A stretch of DNA of 64,000 nt from Photobacterium sanctipauli (lineage in GTDB: Bacteria > Pseudomonadota > Gammaproteobacteria > Enterobacterales > Vibrionaceae). Shown here piece by piece: positions 26,762 through 35,599 of the stretch. The number at the start of each line of letters is the position of its first letter. Within the stretch, counting starts at the first letter, position 1. The stretch is taken from positions 452,245 through 516,244 of the forward strand of contig NZ_PYMA01000003.1 in assembly GCF_003026495.1 (NCBI RefSeq). The letters run 5' to 3'. Below the pieces are notes generated by a model. It searched no databases. It saw only the letters and a program-made list of their open reading frames with translations, and was not told where the DNA came from. The position numbers were made by a program, and so were the translations under genes.

Positions 26762-27985
26762 ATGGAACAAAAGATATTAGTCGTTGAAGATAGCCGACCA
26801 TTTCGACGTGTTATTGAAAGCGAGCTAAGAAAAGCGGGATATACCCCGGTTCTGACCGACACCATTGCGGGTGCGGAAAAGATTTTAGACGAAGGCACTG
26901 ATTTCCTCTGTGCGATTCTTGACTACTGTCTGCCTGATGGGCAGGACGGTGAGATCATCGATCTTTGCTTATCTGTTGATGTAAAAGTCATTGTTTTGAC
27001 GGCCTTGATGGACGAAATGACCCGTGAGCGCGTGCTGGCCAAAACGGTGATAGATTACATCCCCAAAGATAGCCCATCTTGTATTTCAAGCATCATCCCT
27101 ATCTTGAAGCGCCTAGAGAATAATGGCGAGCACAAGGCACTGGTCGTCGATGATTCGATTACCGCCCGTAAATACATCCGCAGTCTGCTTGAACGCCAGT
27201 ACCTTACCGTTGTCGAAGCAAAAAACGGCGAACAGGCATTAGAGGTGTTCAAAAAAGAGCGCGACATCTCCTTGGTGATCACCGACTACTCCATGCCTGA
27301 GCGTGACGGTGTGAGCTTGGTGAAAGAACTCAGAAAATCCTATCGTCCTGGGCAACTTGCTATTATCGGATTATCGGCCAGTGACGAGGCGGCCCTGACA
27401 GCAAAATTCCTAAAGGCGGGCGCCAATGACTTTTTGAAAAAACCATTCAACCAAGAAGAGTTCTATTGCCGTCTGCACAGCACGCTGAATATTCTTGATT
27501 CCGAGCGCAACCTGTATAAGTTGGCGAACGAAGATTACCTTACCCAATCTTGGAACCGCCGCTACTTCTTTGATCATCAGCTAGTGAAGAGCCATAAGGG
27601 CCCGCGCTGCCTTGCTTTGCTTGATATTGATAACTTCAAGCAACTGAATGACACCTACGGCCACCACATTGGTGATATGGTACTTATCGAGTTGGCCAAT
27701 ACCCTAAGAAACTACTTCCCCGACGCGCTCGTGGCCCGCTTTGGTGGCGAGGAGTTCTGTATTTTATACGGCAACTCATTCCAAATTTTCAGCCAACGCT
27801 TGGAAGTACTGCGCCGTGATATTGCCGACTCAGAATTTACGATCCTCAGCAACTTGATCAAATATACGATCAGCCTTGGTGTCGTTAACCTTGATGCCGG
27901 CATCCATGAAATGCTTAAGCGCGCCGACGCATGCCTGTACCAAGCCAAAGCAAAAGGTCGCAACTGCATGGTGTCTGAAGGGTAA
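26762..27985 (+). CDS. Two-receiver diguanylate cyclase (REC-REC-GGDEF)
   Basis: 407 residues. The first receiver domain (residues 4-118) has phospho-acceptor Asp54 (AILDYCLPDG). The second (125-242) has Asp175 (VITDYSMPERDG) and the Lys of LKKPF. A C-terminal GGDEF domain (about 255-405) has an active GGEEF at 328-332 (ARFGGEEFC). The expected RxxD inhibitory site five residues before the signature is absent, so product inhibition through that site is unlikely. It should make cyclic di-GMP in the cytosol in response to one or two phosphorelays. No cognate kinase is adjacent. An AAGG-type Shine-Dalgarno precedes the ATG. Confidence 0.93.
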   Translation: MEQKILVVEDSRPFRRVIESELRKAGYTPVLTDTIAGAEKILDEGTDFLCAILDYCLPDGQDGEIIDLCLSVDVKVIVLTALMDEMTRERVLAKTVIDYIPKDSPSCISSIIPILKRLENNGEHKALVVDDSITARKYIRSLLERQYLTVVEAKNGEQALEVFKKERDISLVITDYSMPERDGVSLVKELRKSYRPGQLAIIGLSASDEAALTAKFLKAGANDFLKKPFNQEEFYCRLHSTLNILDSERNLYKLANEDYLTQSWNRRYFFDHQLVKSHKGPRCLALLDIDNFKQLNDTYGHHIGDMVLIELANTLRNYFPDALVARFGGEEFCILYGNSFQIFSQRLEVLRRDIADSEFTILSNLIKYTISLGVVNLDAGIHEMLKRADACLYQAKAKGRNCMVSEG

Positions 27986-28006
27986 GTGCTTTAAAAGACA
28001 AGAACT

Positions 28007-28414
28007 TTAAAGTGCCACTGACATTTTGAAGTAAGGGACATCCCCTTTGTAAAACCGCTCCCCTTGCGGTGCCATGCCAAAACGATGGTAAAAGCCCTGC
28101 GCCGACTCACGGGCGTCACACCAAAACGTCGTGACGCCGTTGGCAACCAGCTGCTCGATCACTGCCTTGATTAACGCAGTACCCATCCCCTGCCCTTGGT
28201 ACTCAGGTAAGGTGGCAAACTTCCTTAGCCTTGCCGTTTGCCCATCAATGAATACCGACGCGACACAAACCAATTGATTCTCTTGGTATACCCCGTAATG
28301 CAGGCCATTGGCATCATCGGGCACTCGGCAAAAATCGATGCTCTTTTTCGGCCACAATACGTGGTGGCGAATAGGTAATGTCAGTTCCGCATCGATACGT
28401 TCAATCTTCAACAC
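28007..28414 (-). CDS. GNAT-family N-acetyltransferase
   Basis: 135 residues from a GTG at 28414, chosen because AGAAGGA lies just upstream; the longer reading to 28462 has no ribosome site. The GNAT fold is plain: RLRKFATLPEYQGQGMGTALIKAVIEQLVANG (acetyl-CoA-binding Q/RxxGxG/A as QGQGMG) and the late strand FYHRFGMAPQGERFY. It resembles the ElaA/YjgM-like small GNATs. The substrate is unknown. The gene is convergent with the diguanylate cyclase gene, 21 nt away. Confidence 0.8.
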   Translation of the reverse strand: MLKIERIDAELTLPIRHHVLWPKKSIDFCRVPDDANGLHYGVYQENQLVCVASVFIDGQTARLRKFATLPEYQGQGMGTALIKAVIEQLVANGVTTFWCDARESAQGFYHRFGMAPQGERFYKGDVPYFKMSVAL

Positions 28415-28640
28415 TAGATTCCTTCTGTTTAGTCGCGAGGGGAAGAAAGCAGAATTAGGCAAGAATAATCAACAATTAGCCCTTAACCAATACGGGGCAT
28501 AAATGTACAATTACGCATCAATGCGTATCGCAACACAATAATCCTAATCTGGATAAGCTCTTCTTTTCCGTGCCGCAGGCCTATGCCTTTGGTGCAGGCT
28601 ATTTTGCCAAAAAAACACGCAATACTGGAACCTTCATTTT

Positions 28641-30485
28641 ATGTTCAAACGTTTTGAAAAGCTGTCTTCAGCATTTCCACCTAATGAACCGGAACAACCG
28701 CCAAAAGGGCTGTTTGCTTTCTGTCGCTATTACACCCGTGGCTTCGAGTTGCCATTGATTGCAATGTCCATTTTGAGTGCCTTGATCGCCATTGTCGAAG
28801 TATCGCTGTTCGGCTTCATGGGTAAGTTGGTCGACTGGCTGGCTGAGCACAACCCTGACACTTTCTGGGCTGAAGAAGGTGGCAACCTAATGATGATGGG
28901 CTTGCTGGTTGTCATCGTTGTGCCGGTGCTGATCACCTTACACTCGCTGATCGTCCACCAGACACTGCTTGGCAACTACCCGATGTCTATTCGCTGGATG
29001 GCGCACCGCTACCTGCTACGCCAGAGTGTTTCGTTTTACCAAGACGAATTTGCCGGTCGTATCGCCACCAAGGTGATGCAAACCGCGCTATCGGTGCGCG
29101 AGACCGTCATGAAACTGCTGGATGTACTGGTATATATCACTGTTTACTTTACGTCGATGGTGGTGATGATTGGCCAATCTGATGCACGACTCATGCTGCC
29201 TATGCTGCTGTGGTTGGCCGGCTATATCGGTATCCAACTTTACTATGTGCCTAAGCTGAAGCATGTCGCCACCGAGCAAGCCGATGCCCGCTCGATGATG
29301 ACCGGCCGCATCGTCGATAGCTATACCAATATCTCTACCGTGAAACTGTTCTCGCACACCAACCGTGAAACCGAGTATGCCGAGCAGGGCATGAGCGGCT
29401 TTATGGATACCGTGTACCGCCAAATGCGCTTGGTGACCGGGTTCAATATCTCGGTTGAAGCTATCAACTACCTATTGGTCTTCGCCATTGCGGGCTTGTC
29501 TATCTGGCTTTGGTCGGCGTCAGCCATCACTGTGGGTGCCATCGCCATTGCTGTCAGCCTTGCCCTGCGTATCAACGGGATGTCGAAGTGGATCATGTGG
29601 GAAGTGGGCGGCCTGTTTGAAAATATCGGTACAGTGGTTGATGGTATGAAGACCCTTTCCCAGCCAGTGGCAATCAAGGATGCGCCAAATGCCCCAACAT
29701 TGGACGTTGCCAAGGGTGGCATCGAGTTCGATAACGTCAGCTTCCACTATGGTGAAGGCAAGGGCGTGATAGAAAAGCTCAACCTCAACATCAAACCGGG
29801 TGAAAAAGTCGGCTTGGTGGGTCGCTCAGGTGCGGGTAAATCAACGCTGGTTAACCTGCTGATGCGATTCCATGATGTGGAAGCAGGCGCCATCAAGATT
29901 GACGGTCAAACCATTTCCCAGGTGAAGCAAGACTCACTTCGTGGCCAAATTGGCATGGTGACCCAAGATACTTCGCTACTGCACCGCTCAATTCGCGAGA
30001 ACATCCTTTACGGCCGGCCTGATGCATCCGAGCAGGATCTGCTAAGGGCGACCAAGCAGGCACATGCCCACGAGTTTATTCAAACCTTGAGCGATCCGCA
30101 CGGCAATGTCGGCTATGACGCCCAAGTGGGCGAGCGTGGTGTGAAACTGTCTGGCGGCCAACGCCAGCGTATCGCAATTTCACGTGTGCTACTAAAAGAT
30201 GCCCCTATCCTGATTTTGGACGAAGCAACCTCTGCTTTGGACTCGGAGGTAGAAGCGGCAATCCAAGAAAGCCTATACCAGCTAATGGAAGGGAAAACGG
30301 TTATTGCCATTGCCCACCGCCTTTCTACCATTGCCGCTATGGATCGTCTGATTGTGCTTGATGAAGGCAAGATCGTCGAGCAAGGCTCGCATCAGCAATT
30401 GCTGGAACAAAACGGTATCTATGCCCAGCTATGGGACCACCAAACTGGCGGCTTCATTGCCAGTGAGGTAGAAGAAGAGGTGTAA
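28641..30485 (+). CDS. ABC exporter with fused membrane and ATPase domains
   Basis: 614 residues. A six-helix ABC exporter membrane domain (about residues 35-330) is followed by the nucleotide-binding domain (about 355-590): Walker A GRSGAGKST, Q-loop VTQDT, signature LSGGQRQR, Walker B LILDEATSALD and H-loop IAHRLST. The half-transporter would work as a homodimer in the inner membrane. Intracellular loops contain the usual FYQDEFAGRIATKVMQT coupling segment. No accessory domain or adjacent substrate gene tells what is exported; MsbA-like lipid export and multidrug export are both possible. An intrinsic terminator follows. Confidence 0.9.
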   Translation: MFKRFEKLSSAFPPNEPEQPPKGLFAFCRYYTRGFELPLIAMSILSALIAIVEVSLFGFMGKLVDWLAEHNPDTFWAEEGGNLMMMGLLVVIVVPVLITLHSLIVHQTLLGNYPMSIRWMAHRYLLRQSVSFYQDEFAGRIATKVMQTALSVRETVMKLLDVLVYITVYFTSMVVMIGQSDARLMLPMLLWLAGYIGIQLYYVPKLKHVATEQADARSMMTGRIVDSYTNISTVKLFSHTNRETEYAEQGMSGFMDTVYRQMRLVTGFNISVEAINYLLVFAIAGLSIWLWSASAITVGAIAIAVSLALRINGMSKWIMWEVGGLFENIGTVVDGMKTLSQPVAIKDAPNAPTLDVAKGGIEFDNVSFHYGEGKGVIEKLNLNIKPGEKVGLVGRSGAGKSTLVNLLMRFHDVEAGAIKIDGQTISQVKQDSLRGQIGMVTQDTSLLHRSIRENILYGRPDASEQDLLRATKQAHAHEFIQTLSDPHGNVGYDAQVGERGVKLSGGQRQRIAISRVLLKDAPILILDEATSALDSEVEAAIQESLYQLMEGKTVIAIAHRLSTIAAMDRLIVLDEGKIVEQGSHQQLLEQNGIYAQLWDHQTGGFIASEVEEEV

Positions 30486-30516
30486 TTCAAGTTCCTTATA
30501 ACTAGCCGTTCACCCT

Positions 30517-30547
30517 TAAGGCCCGCTGGAGCGGGTCTTATTTTTTA
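30517..30547 (+). terminator. Intrinsic terminator of the ABC exporter gene
   Basis: A 10-bp stem with one G-U pair (30517-30526 with 30531-30540) followed by T6 at 30541-30546. The rest of the 30486-30916 gap is AT-rich and contains no gene that I can support; it presumably holds the promoter of the following lipoprotein. Confidence 0.8.
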
Positions 30548-30916
30548 TGACTCCTTACTCCCACCATCTTCATTACACAGCCTTATTCCCAAGTAACCGC
30601 AAATAAAAGCACATCATCGCAAAGTTTATTGAACAAACATCACAGAAACCATTTGTTACAATATGGCCAATATTCCATACATTAAGCCAAACTTTACCGG
30701 CAACAAAAACATTCACCAAACAAATGCATAAATTAAGTTATTACGCCTAAATTTATCACTATCAACAAAGTAAAAAACAACTCGCATTTATAAATGTCGC
30801 AAAATGACCATACACTTCAAACACTTACACCTGTAAACTCCTGCATGTAATAAGGTTATTTCTCAATACATAAGTACCCTTAGAGGTATTTCAAAAACAT
30901 AAATTAAGGATAATTT

Positions 30917-32626
30917 GTGAAAAAAATAAATTTTCTAGCAGCATCAGTTGCACTTGTGCTTTCCGGATGTAACTCAAGCAGTACGCCTTCACCTGAAGTT
31001 GGTGACCCTACCATTACCAGTACCTTTATTGACTCACCAGTCGAAGGTATGGTGTACACCACATCGAGTGGCGAAGAAGGCGTAACGGATAGTGCGGGTG
31101 AATACACAGCTAAAGCCAGTGATACCATTACCTTCTATTTAGGTGGTAAAGAAGGTCTGAAGGTAGGTGCCGCATCAAACCGTGATGTACTAACACCTTT
31201 CGAAGCTGCTGGTAAATACAACCGTGCAGTAAACCTTGCCGTGATTCTACAGTCGCTAAACAACGAATTTGGCAGCGGTTCAAGCGAAACATTGTTTGTG
31301 CCAGAGAAGCTTCGTGATATTCAAGACCCGCAAGTTGCCGAAGCACTGGCAAACCTGAGTCTAGACAGCGACTACGAAACAGTTAAAGCTTTCCTGACTA
31401 GCGATGCAATTGGCGTCAGTGCCGACAATGTTGTCGAGGTCGATGAAGCACTTGAGCACATGGATGGTGCTTTTGGCGATATGGCGCGTGGTGGTAATAA
31501 TGCTAACCCGTTTACCCAAAGCGGAAAGTTTGTCCGCTCCATCGATGTTACCCAGTACGAACTGTCTAATGACCCAATCACGTTTGTCCATGCCGACAAA
31601 ATGCTGGATAACGACCTATTTGAAAAAACGCGCGGCATGAAGTTAATGAACTTCGAAACCACTAGCACCGGTGCAATCATGCTAGCAGGCTCTAACGACA
31701 CAACCTTCACAGCTGGAGCCGCAGAAGATTACTTAACCTGTATCGCTGATTATGAAGGTGAATTCACACACGGTAACCCAAATTTATGCGATGGTAATCC
31801 AATCACACCAGGTACATATAGCCTAGCTAATTACCAGAACTTCGACTACAACATCCTTAACCCGTACAAAGCATCGACCGAAGATGAAGAGCTCGTTTGG
31901 GATGAGGCGCAAGAAATGAACATAGTGCCGTTTGTTGCGAAAACCGTTACAGAGCTCAACCATTACACGGCTAATGTTCTATGGGATGATGGCGAAGAAG
32001 AAAACGGTAGTTATGTAGAAGCTTGGCAGCTTAACACCACTTCTGGCTCTTACGACCCGGTTACTGGTGTGTATACCGAAATCGTCGAGAAGACTGAGCT
32101 TAATGGCGAAGATTGTGATCAAGCTAGTAACAGCTGTACCGACGGTCGTAAAACCCAACGTGTCGCCTTCTACTACGAAGTCGGCAGCGAAGACGCTGAG
32201 CGTTACGTTGACTTCAAGGGTACTTGGCATGAAAACCAGATTTGTACCGATGGTCAGCCAGCAACCATGCAGTATGTCTTCGATGATAAAGGCTTAACCA
32301 CAACGGGAACCGAGTGTATAAATGGTACACCGACAGACATCGGCTCAGAATTCAATACCTATGCTGATCTCGCCAACATCGATTACTGGTGGTTCAACCA
32401 AGCAGGCCGTGAATCGAAAGCAACCCTCACCGAGCTAAACACGGTTGTTCGCTTCTGCGACGAAGATAACTACCAACCAGGTAATTCATGTGATGATGAC
32501 CAATTCTTCGTCAAGTTTGAGTACCAACCAGCTGGTGCAGATTGGGATGAAGGCCTGTTAATTCGCACCAAGATGGATACTTCGGGTAACCAAGCCAGCA
32601 GCAGCATCATGCAAAAAGTGCAGTAA
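30917..32626 (+). CDS. Large surface lipoprotein of unknown function
   Basis: 569 residues starting at a GTG with AAGGA 7 nt upstream. The lipoprotein signal peptide ends in LSGC (Cys18), followed by a Ser/Pro-rich spacer. The first about 60 mature residues (STFIDSPVEGMVYTTSSGEEGVTDSAGEYTA) look like the short beta repeat found at the N-terminus of many Vibrio and Shewanella lipoproteins. The rest is acidic, with about eight cysteines in the C-terminal half, often spaced as DCDQ, SCTDG, ICTDG, SCDDD, which suggests disulfides or calcium binding in the envelope. No enzymatic motif is visible. Long upstream AT-rich region and own terminator. Confidence 0.75.
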   Translation: MKKINFLAASVALVLSGCNSSSTPSPEVGDPTITSTFIDSPVEGMVYTTSSGEEGVTDSAGEYTAKASDTITFYLGGKEGLKVGAASNRDVLTPFEAAGKYNRAVNLAVILQSLNNEFGSGSSETLFVPEKLRDIQDPQVAEALANLSLDSDYETVKAFLTSDAIGVSADNVVEVDEALEHMDGAFGDMARGGNNANPFTQSGKFVRSIDVTQYELSNDPITFVHADKMLDNDLFEKTRGMKLMNFETTSTGAIMLAGSNDTTFTAGAAEDYLTCIADYEGEFTHGNPNLCDGNPITPGTYSLANYQNFDYNILNPYKASTEDEELVWDEAQEMNIVPFVAKTVTELNHYTANVLWDDGEEENGSYVEAWQLNTTSGSYDPVTGVYTEIVEKTELNGEDCDQASNSCTDGRKTQRVAFYYEVGSEDAERYVDFKGTWHENQICTDGQPATMQYVFDDKGLTTTGTECINGTPTDIGSEFNTYADLANIDYWWFNQAGRESKATLTELNTVVRFCDEDNYQPGNSCDDDQFFVKFEYQPAGADWDEGLLIRTKMDTSGNQASSSIMQKVQ

Positions 32627-32646
32627 CTATATTTATCTCTCAGCAT

Positions 32647-32673
32647 AAAGCGCCCATGCGGGCGCTTTTTTTT
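32647..32673 (+). terminator. Intrinsic terminator of the lipoprotein gene
   Basis: A stem AGCGCCC/GGGCGCT with ATGC loop (32649-32666) followed by eight T. The remaining gap to 33033 (about 360 nt) shows no supported gene. Confidence 0.85.
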
Positions 32674-33033
32674 ACAAAAAAACAATTACTACAACAACAG
32701 GATTGTAAGCACACACTTTCAGCCATCACCCTATGTTTAAAGCCGCCTTTACAGGTAAACAAACACAGCCAAGCCGCTCGCCAGCCAAATAAAATTATTG
32801 CTAGCGCATTTGCTCTAGCATTTGTCACTGTTATTGCTTGTTTATGATTTTGATCAACAAACCAGTAACAATAACCCGTTTTAGGTGGTCACCTCAGAAT
32901 AACAATGCTAAAAAATTGACTGTTTTTTATAGCCCCGCCACCGAAGCCAAATTCATGGCAGGCGTAAATAGGCGCTAAAACAAACGAAAAGAGCACTGAC
33001 ATGATGTCGGTGAATTGAAAAGGAGTATTTGAA

Positions 33034-33234
33034 ATGCTTTGCCCTGATTGCAAACAGCCAATGGTTAAAACCAATACCAACGACAACCATTGTGTCGATA
33101 TCAACTGTCCGCCAGAGCGCACCCACTGCCCGAAATGCGCTTCCGACAACACGCAAATTATCAGCAAAAGCATCAGCGACGCGACTGTCGCCTGTGGTGA
33201 TTGCAGCGAAGAATGGATCATCTCGCGCAGCTAA
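33034..33234 (+). CDS. Small zinc-ribbon protein with three CxxC-type pairs
   Basis: 66 residues with AAGGAG 9 nt before the ATG. Cysteine pairs: CPDC (3-6), CVDINC, CPKC (about 32-35) and CGDC (about 54-57), so the protein could bind two zinc ions in ribbon folds. The ending CGDCSEEWIISRS resembles the tail of other small Vibrio zinc-ribbon proteins. It has its own hairpin terminator. Likely cytosolic and involved in nucleic-acid or protein contacts, but nothing specific can be said. Confidence 0.75.
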   Translation: MLCPDCKQPMVKTNTNDNHCVDINCPPERTHCPKCASDNTQIISKSISDATVACGDCSEEWIISRS

Positions 33235-33267
33235 GCTAGCAGCAACGCTTTAACTTTAAAGCAATGA

Positions 33268-33289
33268 AGCCAGCACAATGGTGCTGGCT
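33268..33289 (+). terminator. Hairpin after the zinc-ribbon gene
   Basis: A 9-bp stem (AGCCAGCAC with GTGCTGGCT, AATG loop). The T-run is interrupted, so it is a weaker terminator. Confidence 0.55.
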
Positions 33290-33332
33290 ACTTCTTCGAA
33301 CGTCTTACCAAGCTATTTTATTCCCCCGTCCA

Positions 33333-34244
33333 TTAAGCCGACGGCTTTGACTCGACGACTTGGCTTAGCCCCTGCCAGAACTGGTGTACCGACGTACGGC
33401 TCGCTTCTTTCGCGCGATAACAAACGATATCTAGCGTAATCAAAAGTTCCGGCATCTCGGGAAACGCCCTGACCAACTGCCCTTGCGCCAACTCCGATTC
33501 AATCGCGTGGCGCGGTGCCCAAGCCACCCCGTAGCCATTGACCGCCATTTTGATCAGAGACTCGGTTAATGTGGTTTCAAATACCTGATTAAGCGGGCAC
33601 TGGTTCTTCTCGATCAAGGGAGCAACGACGTTATGCAAAAAGGTATGTTCAGAATAGGCCAAATAGGGGTAAGCCTGATCTGCCGCGTGTTGCTCAAGCA
33701 ATGCCGGACAAACCACAGGAATGATCTCTTCCTGGCAAACCAATAACTTTTCCACCTTATCTTCAATCAAGAACGATGGCCGCATTCCCTGAGTATTGTA
33801 TGCAAACAGGATATCGCTAGAGCCATCCAGCAATGCCTGAAAGTGGTTATCAATTCCCTGTACTGACGGGTTAATAGCCAAGTTAAGGTCATGAAAATGC
33901 TCGCTACCTTGCCTAAACAAAGCGGGCAATAAATTGACGGCGAACGAGTGCAGGCTAACGATACGAACCGTGTGGTCGGTTTTGAGCGATACCTGAGCAA
34001 AGTCCTCTTTGGTGACCTTGATCTGCTCAAGCAAGTTTTCGACATAGGGAACGAACTTTTCGCCTGTCTCTGTCAAGGTTATGGGGTAGGACGTACGATC
34101 GAACAAGGGCGTACCAACCCACAACTCCAACGCCTGTATCCGGCGACTAAACGCTGACTGGGTCACATGCCTAGCCTTGGCCGCTGCACCAAAGTTACCT
34201 AACTCCCTGAGGCTCATGAAGTCATCTAACCATTTGAAATCCAT
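33333..34244 (-). CDS. LysR-family regulator, HypT/YjiE-like
   Basis: 303 residues. The N-terminal helix-turn-helix FKWLDDFMSLRELGNFGAAAKARHVTQSAFSRRIQALE matches the unusual start of E. coli HypT/YjiE (ETKWLYDFLTLEKCRNFS). A standard LysR effector domain follows, with GYGVAWAPRHAIESEL near the end. It is divergent from iadA, as yjiE is beside iadA in E. coli, so orthology by context is reasonable. HypT responds to hypochlorite by methionine oxidation; whether this one does cannot be seen. It probably controls iadA and the adjoining dcuC. Confidence 0.85.
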   Translation of the reverse strand: MDFKWLDDFMSLRELGNFGAAAKARHVTQSAFSRRIQALELWVGTPLFDRTSYPITLTETGEKFVPYVENLLEQIKVTKEDFAQVSLKTDHTVRIVSLHSFAVNLLPALFRQGSEHFHDLNLAINPSVQGIDNHFQALLDGSSDILFAYNTQGMRPSFLIEDKVEKLLVCQEEIIPVVCPALLEQHAADQAYPYLAYSEHTFLHNVVAPLIEKNQCPLNQVFETTLTESLIKMAVNGYGVAWAPRHAIESELAQGQLVRAFPEMPELLITLDIVCYRAKEASRTSVHQFWQGLSQVVESKPSA

Positions 34245-34451
34245 AAATTCTTCCTGCCATACGCCAAGCTATGATCTAAATGAATAGTTTCATTCGAAAA
34301 CAGCAATAGAAATAAAAATACTCTTATAAAAATTAAGGTTACTCTGATTTTAGTGGCAGCCAGACTGGTGACAACAGGACCATCTGCCAAAGCGAATAGT
34401 TTGACTGAGCATCAAACATCGACCTTAAAACCAATAATGAAAGAGCACCCT

Positions 34452-35588
34452 ATGTTTACCCTACTTAAAAACGCTGAGCTTTATTCCCCGTTACCTATTG
34501 GCAGGACGGATATTCTAATTTCTCACGGCAAGGTACTGGCAATCAGTCCTTCAATGCAAGTTAATGCGCTTAAAGATGTGAGTGTCATCGACTGTAGCGG
34601 CAAAATTGTTACGCCCGGGCTCATCGACCAGCACCTTCACCTTACGGGTGGCGGCGGCGAAGCCGGCTTTGCCAGCCGCACACCGCAAGTCACCTTGAGC
34701 AAGCTGATAAAGGCGGGCACCACCACCGCGGTTGGGGTACTCGGAACCGATGGCATTTCCCGCTCCCCTCGTGACTTGTATGCCAAGGCAGCGGCATTGC
34801 GCGAAGAAGGAATTAGCGCCTACATGCACACCGGATCGTATGAAGTGCCAACCAAAACCATCACGGGCTCCATCCGCGATGACCTCACTTTCATCCCGGC
34901 TATCCTTGGTGTCAAAATTGCCCTTGCCGATCATCGCTGCTCCTTCCCAACCACCGAAGAGCTTAGCCGTATCGTCTCGGATATTCGTATCGCAGGCATG
35001 CTATCAGGCAAGAAAGGGTTGCTACATATCCACATGGGTGGACTGGACAATCCGTTTGCCCAAGTGAACGAGTTGCTTGCCATGGGGCTACCTATTCACC
35101 ACTTCTCGCCAACCCACGTTGCCCGCACCGAACACCTATTTAACCAAGCGATCGAGTTTGCCCGTAAAGGGGGCTATATCGATGTCACTTCCGGTGGTAG
35201 CCGCTTTACCCCGCCAGAGCAAGCCATTAAGTACGCGATGGAGTGCGGCGTCGAAGCACACCATATCACCATCAGTTCTGACGGTAACGGCAGCTTACCG
35301 AAGTTTGATGAAAGCGGTGCGCTTGTCGGCATGGCCGCTGCCGATGTCGATAGTAACTTACTGATACTGCCTAAGCTCATTGACGCGGGCATTGCCCCTG
35401 AACTGGCCATCGCCATGGCAACAGCCAATGTTGCCGACTCGCTAGGCATCAAGAAGGGCCGAATCGAAACCGGCAGCGATGCCGACCTATGTATTTTCAA
35501 TGATGACTTCAGCCTCGACAGCGTGATAGCCCAGGGCAAAACCATGATGCTGCACGGCGAAATGCAGGTAACAGGAAACTTTGAGTAA
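34452..35588 (+). CDS. iadA: Isoaspartyl dipeptidase
   Basis: 378 residues from the ATG at 34452 (AAAGAG 8 nt upstream); an in-frame ATG at 34437 is possible. Amidohydrolase fold with a two-zinc site: GLIDQHLHLTGGGGEAGFASRTP (HxH), HIHMGG, HFSPTHVART and TISSDGNGS, all as in E. coli IadA. It hydrolyses beta-aspartyl dipeptides, salvaging isoaspartate from damaged proteins and releasing aspartate. It lies 11 nt before a C4-dicarboxylate transporter gene, so uptake or exchange of aspartate-type substrates is a logical link. Divergent from a HypT-like regulator. Confidence 0.93.
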   Translation: MFTLLKNAELYSPLPIGRTDILISHGKVLAISPSMQVNALKDVSVIDCSGKIVTPGLIDQHLHLTGGGGEAGFASRTPQVTLSKLIKAGTTTAVGVLGTDGISRSPRDLYAKAAALREEGISAYMHTGSYEVPTKTITGSIRDDLTFIPAILGVKIALADHRCSFPTTEELSRIVSDIRIAGMLSGKKGLLHIHMGGLDNPFAQVNELLAMGLPIHHFSPTHVARTEHLFNQAIEFARKGGYIDVTSGGSRFTPPEQAIKYAMECGVEAHHITISSDGNGSLPKFDESGALVGMAAADVDSNLLILPKLIDAGIAPELAIAMATANVADSLGIKKGRIETGSDADLCIFNDDFSLDSVIAQGKTMMLHGEMQVTGNFE

Positions 35589-35599
35589 GGAATACCAAA

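Noticed and set aside
32656..32847. A 63-codon frame after the large lipoprotein
   Set aside because: Its start lies inside the terminator hairpin; the hydrophobic tail alone is not enough.
34283..34300. KdgR-like palindrome near the iadA promoter
   Set aside because: TTTCATTCGAAAAC does not fit the TGAAA-N5-TTTCA form and the genes are not in the uronate pathway.
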